A stretch of DNA of 42,673 nucleotides, from positions 1 to 42,673 of the forward strand of contig NZ_MKJU01000003.1 of NCBI RefSeq assembly GCF_001854605.1, in the 5' to 3' direction. A program made the position numbers and the translations under genes. The notes below the pieces were generated by a model, which saw only the letters and a program-made list of their open reading frames with translations, was not told where the DNA came from and made no database searches. How positions within the stretch are numbered: position 1 is the first letter of the stretch; each line of letters opens with the position of its first letter. Origin of the DNA: Pseudoalteromonas amylolytica. GTDB lineage: Bacteria > Pseudomonadota > Gammaproteobacteria > Enterobacterales > Alteromonadaceae. Below, piece by piece: positions 1 through 8,706 of this stretch.

Positions 1-10
1 AGACATAAAA

Positions 11-34
11 AAACCCGAGCCTAAGCTCGGGTTC
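11..34 (-). terminator. Rho-independent terminator after tuf (copy 1)
   Basis: On the minus strand a 9-bp GC-rich stem (AACCCGAGC / GCTCGGGTT) with a 4-nt loop is followed by a run of seven T residues. It lies about 35 bp after the tuf stop codon and closes the str operon. An identical copy follows the second tuf. Confidence 0.92.
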
Positions 35-68
35 TTCTAATGCTTTGTGGCATTAACTAAAGTCGATA

Positions 69-1253
69 TTACTCAACGATAGTTGCTACAACACCAGCAC
101 CAACTGTACGGCCACCTTCACGGATAGCGAAGCGTAAACCTTCGTCCATCGCGATTGGGCAGATTAGCTCTACAGTCATCTTGATGTTGTCACCAGGCAT
201 TACCATTTCTACGCCTTCTGGTAGCTCAACGTTACCTGTTACGTCAGTTGTACGGAAGTAGAACTGTGGACGGTAGCCTTTGAAGAATGGCGTGTGACGA
301 CCACCTTCATCTTTAGAAAGTACGTATACTTCTGAAGTGAACTTCGTGTGAGGTGTGATTGAACCAGGCTTCGCTAGTACTTGACCACGCTCAACATCAT
401 CACGCTTAGTACCACGTAGTAGTGCACCAATGTTCTCACCCGCACGACCTTCGTCTAGAAGCTTACGGAACATCTCAACACCCGTACAAGTTGTCTTCGT
501 AGTTTCTTTGATACCTACGATTTCAACTTCGTCGTTCACGTTGATGATACCAGCTTCAACACGGCCTGTTACTACTGTACCACGACCCTGGATTGAGAAT
601 ACGTCTTCGATAGGCATGATGAATGGCTTATCGATATCACGCTCTGGCTCTGGGATGTAAGAATCTAGTGCTTCTGCAAGCTCAACGATCTTGTCTTCCC
701 ACTCTTTCTCACCTTCTAGTGCTTTAAGCGCTGAACCTTGGATTAGTGGTAGGTCATCACCTGGGAAGTCATACTCTGAAAGTAGTTCACGTACTTCCAT
801 CTCTACTAGCTCTAGAAGCTCTTCGTCGTCAACCATGTCACATTTGTTCATGAATACGATGATGTAAGGTACACCAACCTGACGAGAAAGTAGGATGTGC
901 TCACGTGTTTGAGGCATAGGACCGTCAGTAGCAGCAACTACTAGGATCGCGCCGTCCATCTGTGCAGCACCAGTGATCATGTTTTTAACATAGTCAGCGT
1001 GTCCTGGACAGTCTACGTGTGCGTAGTGACGAGTCGGTGTATCGTACTCAACGTGTGAAGTTGAGATTGTGATACCACGCTCACGCTCTTCTGGAGCGTT
1101 ATCGATTGATGCGAAGTCTTTTGCTTCACCACCGTATACTTTTGCAAGTACGTTAGTGATTGCTGCTGTTAGAGTTGTTTTACCGTGGTCAACGTGGCCG
1201 ATTGTACCTACGTTTACGTGCGGTTTTACGCGTTCAAACTTTTCTTTTGCCAT
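69..1253 (-). CDS. tuf: Elongation factor Tu (copy 1, str operon)
   Basis: Translation GTPase that carries aminoacyl-tRNA to the ribosomal A site. The 394-residue product has the P-loop GHVDHGKT near residue 19, DCPGH near 81 and NKCD near 136, followed by EF-Tu domains 2 and 3, and ends VVATIVE. Its length is normal for bacterial EF-Tu. It is the last gene of rpsL-rpsG-fusA-tuf, with 60 bp to fusA and an AGGAA ribosome site shortly before the ATG. The protein is identical to the copy at 41489-42673, which is typical of gene conversion between paired tuf genes. Confidence 0.99.
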   Translation of the reverse strand: MAKEKFERVKPHVNVGTIGHVDHGKTTLTAAITNVLAKVYGGEAKDFASIDNAPEERERGITISTSHVEYDTPTRHYAHVDCPGHADYVKNMITGAAQMDGAILVVAATDGPMPQTREHILLSRQVGVPYIIVFMNKCDMVDDEELLELVEMEVRELLSEYDFPGDDLPLIQGSALKALEGEKEWEDKIVELAEALDSYIPEPERDIDKPFIMPIEDVFSIQGRGTVVTGRVEAGIINVNDEVEIVGIKETTKTTCTGVEMFRKLLDEGRAGENIGALLRGTKRDDVERGQVLAKPGSITPHTKFTSEVYVLSKDEGGRHTPFFKGYRPQFYFRTTDVTGNVELPEGVEMVMPGDNIKMTVELICPIAMDEGLRFAIREGGRTVGAGVVATIVE

Positions 1254-1313
1254 CTTAAAAAATTCCTATAAAGAAATTAAAGTCCAGCCCTTAGAGACCG
1301 GACCGAACTAAAA

Positions 1314-3428
1314 TTACTTAACAGCGCGAGCTGCAATAATTGTGTCAGCCACACTCTTAGCCGCTTCTGCGTACTTGGAAAATTCCATTGAGTACGAGGC
1401 ACGACCTTGTGTAGCAGAACGAAGATCGGTTGCATAACCAAACATTTCAGAAAGCGGAACTTGTGCATTAATTTGCTTCAAGCCACCGAATGCCTCTTCC
1501 ATGCCTTCGATTATGCCACGACGACGGTTTAAATCACCTACTACATCACCCATGTTAGCTTCAGGGGTGATAACTTCAACTTTCATTACTGGTTCTAAAA
1601 TAATTGGGTCTGCTTGCAGCGCACCGTTTTTAAAACCAATTGAACCTGCGATTTTAAACGCCATCTCGTTTGAGTCTACGTCATGGAACGAGCCATCAAA
1701 CAATGTCGCTTTAACACCCAATAGCGGATAACCGGCAAGGACACCTTGTCGCATCTGCTCTTGAATACCTTTATCAACCGCTGGAATATACTCTTTTGGA
1801 ATCGCACCACCTACGATTTCGTTAACGAATTCATAAGTTGGCGCCTCATCATCAGAGATATCCATCGGTTCAAGCTTAAGCCAAACGTGACCATATTGAC
1901 CGCGACCACCAGATTGACGTACGAACTTACCTTCAGCTTCTACCGTGTTACGAATCGTTTCACGGTATGCCACTTGCGGCTTACCAACGTTACATTCAAC
2001 GCTGAATTCACGTTTCATACGATCAACAATGATATCTAAGTGTAGTTCACCCATACCAGAGATGATCGTTTGACCTGATTCTTCATCCGTTTCTACACGG
2101 AATGACGGGTCTTCTGCTGCTAATTTACTTAGCGCGATACCCATTTTGTCTTGGTCAGCTACGGTTCTTGGCTCAACTGCAACTGAAATCACAGGCTCTG
2201 GAAATTCCATGCGCTCTAAAGTGATAACAGCTTCTTGTGAACATAATGTGTCACCAGTAGTCACATCTTTAAGACCAATTGCAGCGGCGATGTCACCAGC
2301 GCGCACTTCCTTGATCTCTTCACGAGAGTTTGCATGCATTTGAACAATACGGCCCAAACGCTCTTTTTTGCTTTTAACCGGGTTATATACCGCGTCACCC
2401 TGTTTAACAGTACCAGAGTAAACACGGAAGAAAGTTAAAGTACCTACAAATGGGTCTGTGGCTATTTTAAATGCCAATGCCGAGAACGGCGCATTATCAT
2501 CTGCAGGGCGAGTTCCTTCAGAGTCATCTTCTAAGATACCCTGAATCTCTTTAACTTCAGTAGGTGATGGCATGTATTCAATCACAGCGTCAAGCACAGC
2601 CTGTACGCCTTTGTTTTTGAATGCACTGCCACAGGTCATTGGTACAATTTCATTGGCCAATGTCTGTTGACGAAGCGCTGCTTTGATTTCAGCTTCGCTT
2701 AGTTCACCGTCTTCTAAATATTTTTCCATTAGTTCTTCAGACGCTTCAGCGGCGCTTTCAACTAAGTGAGCACGCCATTCTTCAGCTAAATCTTGAAGAT
2801 CTGCAGGGATCTCTTCATAAGTGAACGTCATCCCCTGGTCTTCTTGGTTCCAGTTGATGGCCTTCATTTTGATGAGATCGATAACACCTTTAAATTCGTC
2901 TTCAGCACCAATCGGTAGCTGAATAGGCACAGGTGTGGCGCCCAGGCGAGATTTCACCTGTCCCACAACAGCAAGGAAGTCTGCGCCAGTACGATCCATT
3001 TTGTTTACAAAGACCATACGAGGTACTTCGTATTTGTTCGCCTGACGCCAAACTGTTTCTGTTTGTGGCTGTACACCTGATGAAGCACACAACACGACAA
3101 CCGCACCATCGAGTACACGTAAAGAACGTTCTACTTCAATGGTAAAGTCAACGTGTCCTGGAGTATCAATGATATTGATACGATGGTCGTCAAATTGCGC
3201 GTCCATTCCTTTCCAGAAACACGTGGTTGCAGCAGACGTGATAGTGATACCACGCTCCTGCTCCTGCTCCATCCAGTCCATAGTTGCAGCACCATCGTGA
3301 ACTTCACCGATCTTATGCGAAAGACCCGTGTAGAACAGAACACGTTCTGTCGTGGTGGTTTTACCTGCATCTACGTGAGCACAAATACCGATATTACGAT
3401 AGCGCTCAATAGGAGTTGTACGTGCCAT
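1314..3428 (-). CDS. fusA: Elongation factor G
   Basis: Ribosomal translocase GTPase. The 704-residue product starts [21 protein letters not shown]1 is [12 protein letters not shown] near residue 17, G3 is DTPGHVDF near 88 and G4 is [10 protein letters not shown] near 142. The length matches canonical bacterial EF-G and the sequence runs through domain V to the C-terminus without a break. It lies 27 bp after rpsG with an AGAGGATA-type ribosome site before its ATG. Several open frames on the opposite strand inside it are codon-bias shadows. Confidence 0.99.
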   Translation of the reverse strand: MARTTPIERYRNIGICAHVDAGKTTTTERVLFYTGLSHKIGEVHDGAATMDWMEQEQERGITITSAATTCFWKGMDAQFDDHRINIIDTPGHVDFTIEVERSLRVLDGAVVVLCASSGVQPQTETVWRQANKYEVPRMVFVNKMDRTGADFLAVVGQVKSRLGATPVPIQLPIGAEDEFKGVIDLIKMKAINWNQEDQGMTFTYEEIPADLQDLAEEWRAHLVESAAEASEELMEKYLEDGELSEAEIKAALRQQTLANEIVPMTCGSAFKNKGVQAVLDAVIEYMPSPTEVKEIQGILEDDSEGTRPADDNAPFSALAFKIATDPFVGTLTFFRVYSGTVKQGDAVYNPVKSKKERLGRIVQMHANSREEIKEVRAGDIAAAIGLKDVTTGDTLCSQEAVITLERMEFPEPVISVAVEPRTVADQDKMGIALSKLAAEDPSFRVETDEESGQTIISGMGELHLDIIVDRMKREFSVECNVGKPQVAYRETIRNTVEAEGKFVRQSGGRGQYGHVWLKLEPMDISDDEAPTYEFVNEIVGGAIPKEYIPAVDKGIQEQMRQGVLAGYPLLGVKATLFDGSFHDVDSNEMAFKIAGSIGFKNGALQADPIILEPVMKVEVITPEANMGDVVGDLNRRRGIIEGMEEAFGGLKQINAQVPLSEMFGYATDLRSATQGRASYSMEFSKYAEAAKSVADTIIAARAVK

Positions 3429-3455
3429 ATTATCCTCTTAAAGGGTGTTAGCAGA

Positions 3456-4420
<965 letters not shown>

Positions 4421-4499
4421 TTAAAATTACTACTGAAAAAATATAAAAATCGACCCTATTTCTTCGTCATTTTCATGGAACGAATAAATGGGTGGCCGA

Positions 4500-4528
4500 A
4501 TTTTAATGAGCAAAGATTGACCTGTCAA
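4500..4528 (-). promoter_or_regulatory. Sigma-70 promoter of the str operon
   Basis: On the minus strand, TTGACA (4523-4528, perfect -35) is separated by 17 bp from TAAAAT (4500-4505, five of six -10 positions). It lies about 100 bp upstream of rpsL and immediately after a strong terminator hairpin. The str operon therefore appears to be transcribed independently of the upstream accessory operon. Confidence 0.8.
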
Positions 4529-4531
4529 TAA

Positions 4532-4575
4532 AAACCATCCCAAAAGCACTAACTTTAACGCTTTTGGGATGGTTT
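4532..4575 (-). terminator. Terminator between the accessory operon and the str operon
   Basis: A perfect 16-bp stem (4532-4547 with 4560-4575) encloses a 12-nt loop. On the minus strand it is followed by TTTTTATT, so it should stop transcription arriving from the accessory operon. The T-tract runs straight into the -35 box of the str promoter. On the plus strand the following tract is poorer. Confidence 0.85.
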
Positions 4576-4623
4576 GTTGTGGGTTCATGCTCAAAATAGT
4601 GGGTACTGCAATAGACAAGCCAA

Positions 4624-4684
4624 GTGACAACTCCATCACTGATGATGGACACAATTACTCATCAAGGAAGCTAGGAGTTATCAC
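4624..4684. other. Nested inverted repeat downstream of the accessory operon
   Basis: An outer inverted repeat pairs GTGACAACTCC (4624-4634) with GGAGTTATCAC (4674-4684), matching at 10 of 11 positions. Between the arms lies a perfect 6-bp hairpin, CCATCA-CTGA-TGATGG (4633-4648), which partly competes with the outer arm. There is no clear T-tract. It may be a 3'-end mRNA structure or an old insertion scar. Apart from this structure, the terminator and the promoter, I see no gene in 4403-4710. Confidence 0.5.
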
Positions 4685-4710
4685 TTAACGTTGGTTTTAC
4701 ACGCTTGGCG

Positions 4711-5214
4711 TTAGAACTTATTCGTCATGTAAAGTCTAAGATCAATACTTGCGATATCGGTAAAGTACATACGCGCAAGACTACCCAATTTGTCCATTCT
4801 CACCTTTACAGATTCACACCCAGCTGGAATTGGATGATTTGCAACGCGAATTTGGGGTTTGACCACATAACTTGATCTTTCATACCGCAGACCATACGAG
4901 GTATCTGATTCAACCACCACGTCATTACAATACACTGAGACTGTCATGCCAAAATTAGATGAATACCACGCTGAGGCGATTTCCCCCGTCAGCTGAACAT
5001 CTAGTTCTGTAAGCCCCCATGTGCCATATAATGGAAACTCAACTTCGTACGCCACCTCAGCATATTTGTCGACACCACCTTCACGCTTATACAGCTGCTT
5101 AATGACTTGCACGTCATCTTTGGTTATTTGTACCGTTTCACCAACAAAGAAGGTAGGTAATGCCGATACACTCGACGCCATCAAACACGCGGCTAATGCC
5201 ATTAAATGTTTCAT
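4711..5214 (-). CDS. Small secreted paralogue, last gene of the accessory operon
   Basis: Function unknown. The 167-residue product has an N-terminal Sec signal (MKHLMALAACLMASSVSA, cleavage near 19). The mature part shows the pattern of the neighbouring family: FVGE near 23, AWYSSNF at 82-88, then VSVYCN with Cys96, and AGCESVKVRM with Cys133. Strand-like alternation suggests a small beta-sandwich with one disulfide. It is closest to the proteins encoded at 5260 and 6322, sharing the W-[FY]-[SA]-[SG]-N and L-[AS]-R-x-[FY] motifs. The GG doublet and the DF-x-P motif are degenerate here. The ribosome site AAGGAG precedes the ATG. Confidence 0.85.
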   Translation of the reverse strand: MKHLMALAACLMASSVSALPTFFVGETVQITKDDVQVIKQLYKREGGVDKYAEVAYEVEFPLYGTWGLTELDVQLTGEIASAWYSSNFGMTVSVYCNDVVVESDTSYGLRYERSSYVVKPQIRVANHPIPAGCESVKVRMDKLGSLARMYFTDIASIDLRLYMTNKF

Positions 5215-5230
5215 TAATCACTCCTTGTAA

Positions 5231-5254
5231 TTAAGGCACCAATCGGTGCCTTAA
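5231..5254. other. Intergenic hairpin in the accessory operon
   Basis: A perfect 10-bp stem, TTAAGGCACC-AATC-GGTGCCTTAA, lies in the 45-bp gap before the last gene. No T-tract follows it on the minus strand, so it is unlikely to be a full terminator. It ends just before the AAGGAG ribosome site of the next gene and could affect mRNA stability or translation. Confidence 0.6.
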
Positions 5255-5259
5255 AAACC

Positions 5260-5766
5260 TTAACGCGGTATGGTCTCAATCACTTGAACATTGAACTGCA
5301 GATCGGTCACTCGAGTATAGAACTGTCGGCTTAGATGACCTTCTTTATCGATGCGCACGGTCAGTTCCTGACAGTTTCCACCTGTATTGAGGTAACTTGA
5401 GATAGCAGGCTTAGCTAAATAAGAAACACCGTCAATACGAATACCAAAGTCCATATCTTCACCGATGAAAATGGGCTCATCTATATACGGTGAGTTACAG
5501 GTTACCGACAACGTGGCGGCCATGTTACCCGAAAACCAACGCGTATAAACCAGCCCATCAACGCGATAATTCAGGTTCTGCCCAAAATCACCGTCCATTG
5601 CGAACTTAGCCTCATATGCCACAACTGCCTCACGTCCTGCATAGGGCACTGTAATTGGTTCAAAGTCATTGAAGCCAAGTTCATAAGCAACTCCCCCTAC
5701 ATCCACGGGAGCTGCAAATGCTTGCGACGCAGTTAATAAGCTAGAAACGATAATTAATTTTTTCAC
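5260..5766 (-). CDS. Small secreted paralogue
   Basis: Function unknown. The 168-residue product starts at GTG, which overlaps the TGA stop of the upstream gene by 4 nt (GTGA), implying translational coupling. The signal peptide is MKKLIIVSSLLTASQAFA. Family motifs follow: VGGVAYELGFNDFEPI (23-38), RWFSGNM with Trp77, LSVTCN with Cys90, GGNCQELTVRID with Cys132, and KEGHLSRQFYTRVTDLQFNV (141-160). It is the closest relative of the 170-residue protein encoded at 6322-6834, with which it shares the SRQFYTR segment. A periplasmic or extracellular beta-sandwich with a disulfide is inferred. Confidence 0.87.
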   Translation of the reverse strand: MKKLIIVSSLLTASQAFAAPVDVGGVAYELGFNDFEPITVPYAGREAVVAYEAKFAMDGDFGQNLNYRVDGLVYTRWFSGNMAATLSVTCNSPYIDEPIFIGEDMDFGIRIDGVSYLAKPAISSYLNTGGNCQELTVRIDKEGHLSRQFYTRVTDLQFNVQVIETIPR

Positions 5767-6320
5767 TGAATTACCTCATATTTTACTGACTCTGAACCCG
5801 TGGTAGTATTTTTCAGGTTCATAGAGCCTTTGATTTGTGCATCACTTTCGCCACTTAAGGTTGTGACATGCAACTTCACTGATTGACATGTGATCGGGTT
5901 TAATTTAACCAATGAGATATCAAACGACAGTGAGCTGTCAGCACTGCTTAGTTCTTCGTTGGTAAATTCACTGTAGCTTTTTCGGTCTTCATACAAGAGT
6001 TGGTCATCACACGACAACGAAAGACTCGCCTCATGCAACAATTCACTGTGTAACACATTTTCATATGCCCCTGTACACTCCAACCCCTGCCATTGTGTGC
6101 ACACAGGCTGCTGGCCTGAGCTTAAAGCTCCAAGACCTGATATCTCCAAGTGTACGTCGATTACAGCGGCGCTGGTTAAGCCAGAAGCAGCCAAGTTCAA
6201 TTCATAGCTGCTACCTTGTTGCTGCATATCTTTATCAGTAAATGTGCTGCTTATCTCAGAAGCAAGTCCTAGGGTGCTGAATGCGAGCAAGCTGGTGCCC
6301 ATTGCGATTGCTTTTAACAT
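5763..6320 (-). CDS. Divergent small secreted protein of the accessory operon
   Basis: Function unknown. The 185-residue product has a signal peptide ending near GLASE (residues 19-22). The GG-x-x-Y and DF-x-P motifs of its neighbours are missing, but the core pattern remains: SLSLSC with Cys104, then PITCQSVKLHV with Cys145, 41 residues apart. An extra pair (Cys74, Cys82) sits in an insertion. I read it as a diverged member of the same family. It starts 1 bp after the previous stop codon, with its AAGGAG ribosome site inside the upstream gene, and overlaps the next gene by 4 nt. Confidence 0.83.
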   Translation of the reverse strand: MLKAIAMGTSLLAFSTLGLASEISSTFTDKDMQQQGSSYELNLAASGLTSAAVIDVHLEISGLGALSSGQQPVCTQWQGLECTGAYENVLHSELLHEASLSLSCDDQLLYEDRKSYSEFTNEELSSADSSLSFDISLVKLNPITCQSVKLHVTTLSGESDAQIKGSMNLKNTTTGSESVKYEVIQ

Positions 6321-6321
6321 C

Positions 6322-6834
6322 TTATAGTGCTCCTTGAGGTGAGTTAAATCCTTTTACTGCAACGCTAAACGAAATATCTTGAATGCGCGTGTAGAACTGG
6401 CGGCTTAAAGATCCTTCTTTAGATAATTCGATTTTTAACTGAGTACAGCCCTCTACGCCTTTTCTCAACTCAGTGATTATAGGCTGTGCTGGTGTCGACT
6501 GACCATCGACGCGTTTGCCGTAAGCTTTACTCATTCCAACCGGCACGCCATTGCAGCTCATTTTAGTTACTAAGCTGAAATTAGACGCAAACCAACGTGC
6601 TGAAACCTCACCACTGGCATCAAAAAATAGTGCCGATTGTGCGCCCTGTACATCCACTAAAGCCTGGTAGCCAGTGACAACAGTTCGACCAGCCCACACC
6701 GTTGTAATGGGCGTAAAATCAGCTGTAGTTAATAACAGAGCTTCTTGATCAACACTCACGGTTTTGTCAATTACAGAAGCAAATACACTGCTCGAACAGG
6801 CCAAGATGCCTGCTGCTAACAAAAGTTTATTCAT
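6322..6834 (-). CDS. Small secreted paralogue
   Basis: Function unknown. The 170-residue product has a signal peptide MNKLLLAAGILACSSSVFA. The mature region contains TTADFTPI (36-43), FFDASG (70-75), RWFASNF (80-86), KMSCN with Cys94, EGCTQLKIEL with Cys130 and KEGSLSRQFYTRIQDISFSV (139-158). It aligns by eye along its length with the protein encoded at 5260-5766, indicating tandem duplication. The ribosome site AAGGAA precedes the ATG. The 84-bp gap upstream holds a hairpin. Confidence 0.86.
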   Translation of the reverse strand: MNKLLLAAGILACSSSVFASVIDKTVSVDQEALLLTTADFTPITTVWAGRTVVTGYQALVDVQGAQSALFFDASGEVSARWFASNFSLVTKMSCNGVPVGMSKAYGKRVDGQSTPAQPIITELRKGVEGCTQLKIELSKEGSLSRQFYTRIQDISFSVAVKGFNSPQGAL

Positions 6835-6864
6835 CTTTATATTTCCTTATTTTGCACTCATGTA

Positions 6865-6898
6865 TCAGGCTGGTTAAGCATCAAAACCACCAGCCTGA
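6865..6898. other. Intergenic hairpin in the accessory operon
   Basis: A perfect 10-bp inverted repeat (TCAGGCTGGT / ACCAGCCTGA) with a 14-nt loop fills most of the 84-bp gap between two paralogue genes. No T-tract follows on the minus strand. It may mark an mRNA processing or stability site. Confidence 0.6.
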
Positions 6899-6918
6899 AT
6901 ACAGTATTCCTTTGCGTA

Positions 6919-7488
6919 TTAATCCAATGCTTCAGAGATCATCACGTTCAAGTCTAAGTAACTTGGCTGCCATTTCGTTTTATTAAAAGTCAACCTCAAG
7001 TCCAATCGTGTGCAACTCCCGCCCGTGGTAGCCGCACGCGAGATATAAAACTTGTCTCCGGAGTCAGAAGCACTGAATGAGCCACAAGAGACACTTAAGT
7101 TCATATGCTTGGCCGCTCTACCAGAAATATCAAAGTACAGCTTCTGGCCAAAGTCATTGTAAACAGGCAACGATAATGTGTAGCCCGAGTATTCAGTAAC
7201 GACTAAAGGGTCTAGGCCAGGACAGGTGTACGTTACTTCCTTAACAATAGGTTTAAAGTCACTGCGACTTAAAGTGTAACGCTCTCCGCCGATGAAAATC
7301 GGAGAGGCTTGCTGAATGCTTTGATTAAAAGCTTGCAAACCAAACGACCTAACTTCTGGGCCCGTGCTGTAAGTACATGGCTCATTCGGTGGTGGATAGA
7401 TACCATCATTTGGCTTAGCCTGCGCCGAGAGTGAGCTTGCCGCAGCCAACGTAAGTAAAGTACCACTGCATAAATTAATTAATTTCAC
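6919..7488 (-). CDS. Small secreted paralogue with extra cysteines
   Basis: Function unknown. The 189-residue product starts at GTG (7486-7488), chosen because AAGGAAT stands just upstream and the frame then opens with a signal peptide ending SLSAQA near residue 24. A proline-rich N-terminal extension carries Cys38. The core then follows: FIGGERYTLSRSDFKP (65-80), YFDISGR (118-124), NLSVSCGSFSASDSG with Cys135, GGSCTRLDLRL with Cys159, and LDLNVMISE. It is a close duplicate of the 215-residue protein next to it; both carry the GSFSA-x-DSG insertion not found in the other members. Confidence 0.86.
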   Translation of the reverse strand: MKLINLCSGTLLTLAAASSLSAQAKPNDGIYPPPNEPCTYSTGPEVRSFGLQAFNQSIQQASPIFIGGERYTLSRSDFKPIVKEVTYTCPGLDPLVVTEYSGYTLSLPVYNDFGQKLYFDISGRAAKHMNLSVSCGSFSASDSGDKFYISRAATTGGSCTRLDLRLTFNKTKWQPSYLDLNVMISEALD

Positions 7489-7513
7489 ATCAATTCCTTA
7501 TTTATCAACTTGA

Positions 7514-8161
7514 TTAGTAAAGTTCTTCTGAAATAGTGATGTTTAGATCGATAGACGTTGGTGCTGTTGAGTTTGAAAACGAGTACTTCACTTTCATTGC
7601 TTTACACGTACCACCGGTATTTTGAGACTTAGAGATCACCCACTTAGTACCTGAGTCCGTCGCGCTGAAAGAGCCACATGACACCGCTAAGTTCATTGAT
7701 TTATCTGAACGACCGCTGATGTCAAAAAACAGGTCTTGAGAATAGTCACCACTGACTGCAAACGTCGCTTCATAACCTGATAAAACATTTACAGTAATCG
7801 GTTCAGGCATAAGACAAGGCTCGTAAATCACACGGGTGGTATAAACAGGGCTAAAGTCTGACTTACTAAGCGAATAGCGCGCACCACCAATGTAAATTGG
7901 AGAGGCCATTGTTGTTACCGCCTTCGCAGCTTCCATCATTTGCTGTGGTGTTACGGCTTGATACTCTTTTAGGGCTTCTATGCGAATGTCGCAATATCTG
8001 TCACTGTATCTATCACAGCACGGGTATCTTAGCGCACGCTCTTGAGCAGATAACTCTAGCATAGATGTTACGTCTGTTGTTAACGACTCTGTACTTGCCG
8101 TAGCACGAAATGAGAAGATGGTAAGTACCGAAAAAATAAGCAGTATCAGTTTGGTTTTCAT
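7514..8161 (-). CDS. Small secreted paralogue with cysteine-rich N-terminal extension
   Basis: Function unknown. The 215-residue product has a signal peptide ending RATA (residue 22). An extension of about 60 residues with Cys48, Cys49 and Cys57 (YPCCDRYSDRYCD) precedes the family core: YIGGARYSLSKSDFSPVY (90-107), FFDISGR (145-151), LAVSCGSFSATDSG with Cys162, GGTCKAMKVKY with Cys186 and IDLNITISEELY. It pairs with the 189-residue neighbour as a recent duplicate. The ribosome site AAGGAA precedes the ATG. Confidence 0.86.
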   Translation of the reverse strand: MKTKLILLIFSVLTIFSFRATASTESLTTDVTSMLELSAQERALRYPCCDRYSDRYCDIRIEALKEYQAVTPQQMMEAAKAVTTMASPIYIGGARYSLSKSDFSPVYTTRVIYEPCLMPEPITVNVLSGYEATFAVSGDYSQDLFFDISGRSDKSMNLAVSCGSFSATDSGTKWVISKSQNTGGTCKAMKVKYSFSNSTAPTSIDLNITISEELY

Positions 8162-8187
8162 AACAATTTCCTTTTTTAGTTTGTGTA

Positions 8188-8688
8188 TTAAAAATTAAGA
8201 TTTAAAAAGACGATTAAATTTACGTTTAGTACGTCAATTGTTGCGGCGGGGTTAGTTGCTGATGACCCTGTTTTATTAACTCTAAGCTTCAACTCCTTAC
8301 ACTCACCGTTGGTTTTTTTACGGTTATATATAGAGAAGCGAGCAGGTAATAAGCGGCCTCTGCGATTGATCACCACATCAGCGTCATAGCCAATATCAAT
8401 ACCAGAGCATACAACCGACATTTCCATTAACATTGGCGAACCATCTGTGGTCCCTACAGCGTCACCGCTCACATCGAAAATAAGCTCAGGGTAGTCCCCG
8501 ATAAAGTCGTCATACATATCCACACCGACAGGGATAGCTGCGTCGTAGCCGACTACTTGTCCATTGGCATAGACAGGGGTGAAGTCATCCATGGTATAGC
8601 TATACTGTTCACCGCCCACATAGATTGGCTCAATTGCCTGTGCACCAAAAGTGAGCAAAAGTGCCAATGCTGCTGTTAGTTTTTTCAT
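8188..8688 (-). CDS. Small secreted paralogue, first of the seven-gene array
   Basis: Function unknown. The 166-residue product has a signal peptide MKKLTAALALLLTFGAQA. It contains YVGGEQYSYTMDDFTPVY (23-40), LIFDVSG (69-75), MSVVCS with Cys94 and NGECKELKLRV with Cys130, and ends in alternating hydrophobic strands. It shares the GG-x-x-Y and DF-x-P-V-Y motif most strongly with the 215-residue protein. It follows the PKD lipoprotein gene by 18 bp, with AAGGAA before the ATG, so it is probably co-transcribed with it. Confidence 0.86.
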   Translation of the reverse strand: MKKLTAALALLLTFGAQAIEPIYVGGEQYSYTMDDFTPVYANGQVVGYDAAIPVGVDMYDDFIGDYPELIFDVSGDAVGTTDGSPMLMEMSVVCSGIDIGYDADVVINRRGRLLPARFSIYNRKKTNGECKELKLRVNKTGSSATNPAATIDVLNVNLIVFLNLNF

Positions 8689-8706
8689 ATTAATTTTCCT
8701 TTTATA

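Larger units (their letters stand above)
1..1253. repeat. 1253-bp direct repeat, copy 1 (tuf plus terminator)
   Basis: This segment recurs at 41421-42673 in the same orientation. It covers the whole tuf coding sequence plus 68 bp downstream, including the terminator hairpin. I compared several lines and the encoded proteins and found no difference. The window begins and ends at repeat edges, so the true extent of identity to the left of copy 1 and to the right of copy 2 cannot be seen. Confidence 0.97.

Noticed and set aside
4430..4654. 74-codon minus-strand open frame upstream of rpsL
   Set aside because: It runs through the terminator stem and the str promoter; no ribosome site.
4711..8688. 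Chaperone-usher or type IV pilin identity for the small secreted proteins
   Set aside because: No usher, chaperone, prepilin cleavage motif or assembly ATPase is present in the array.
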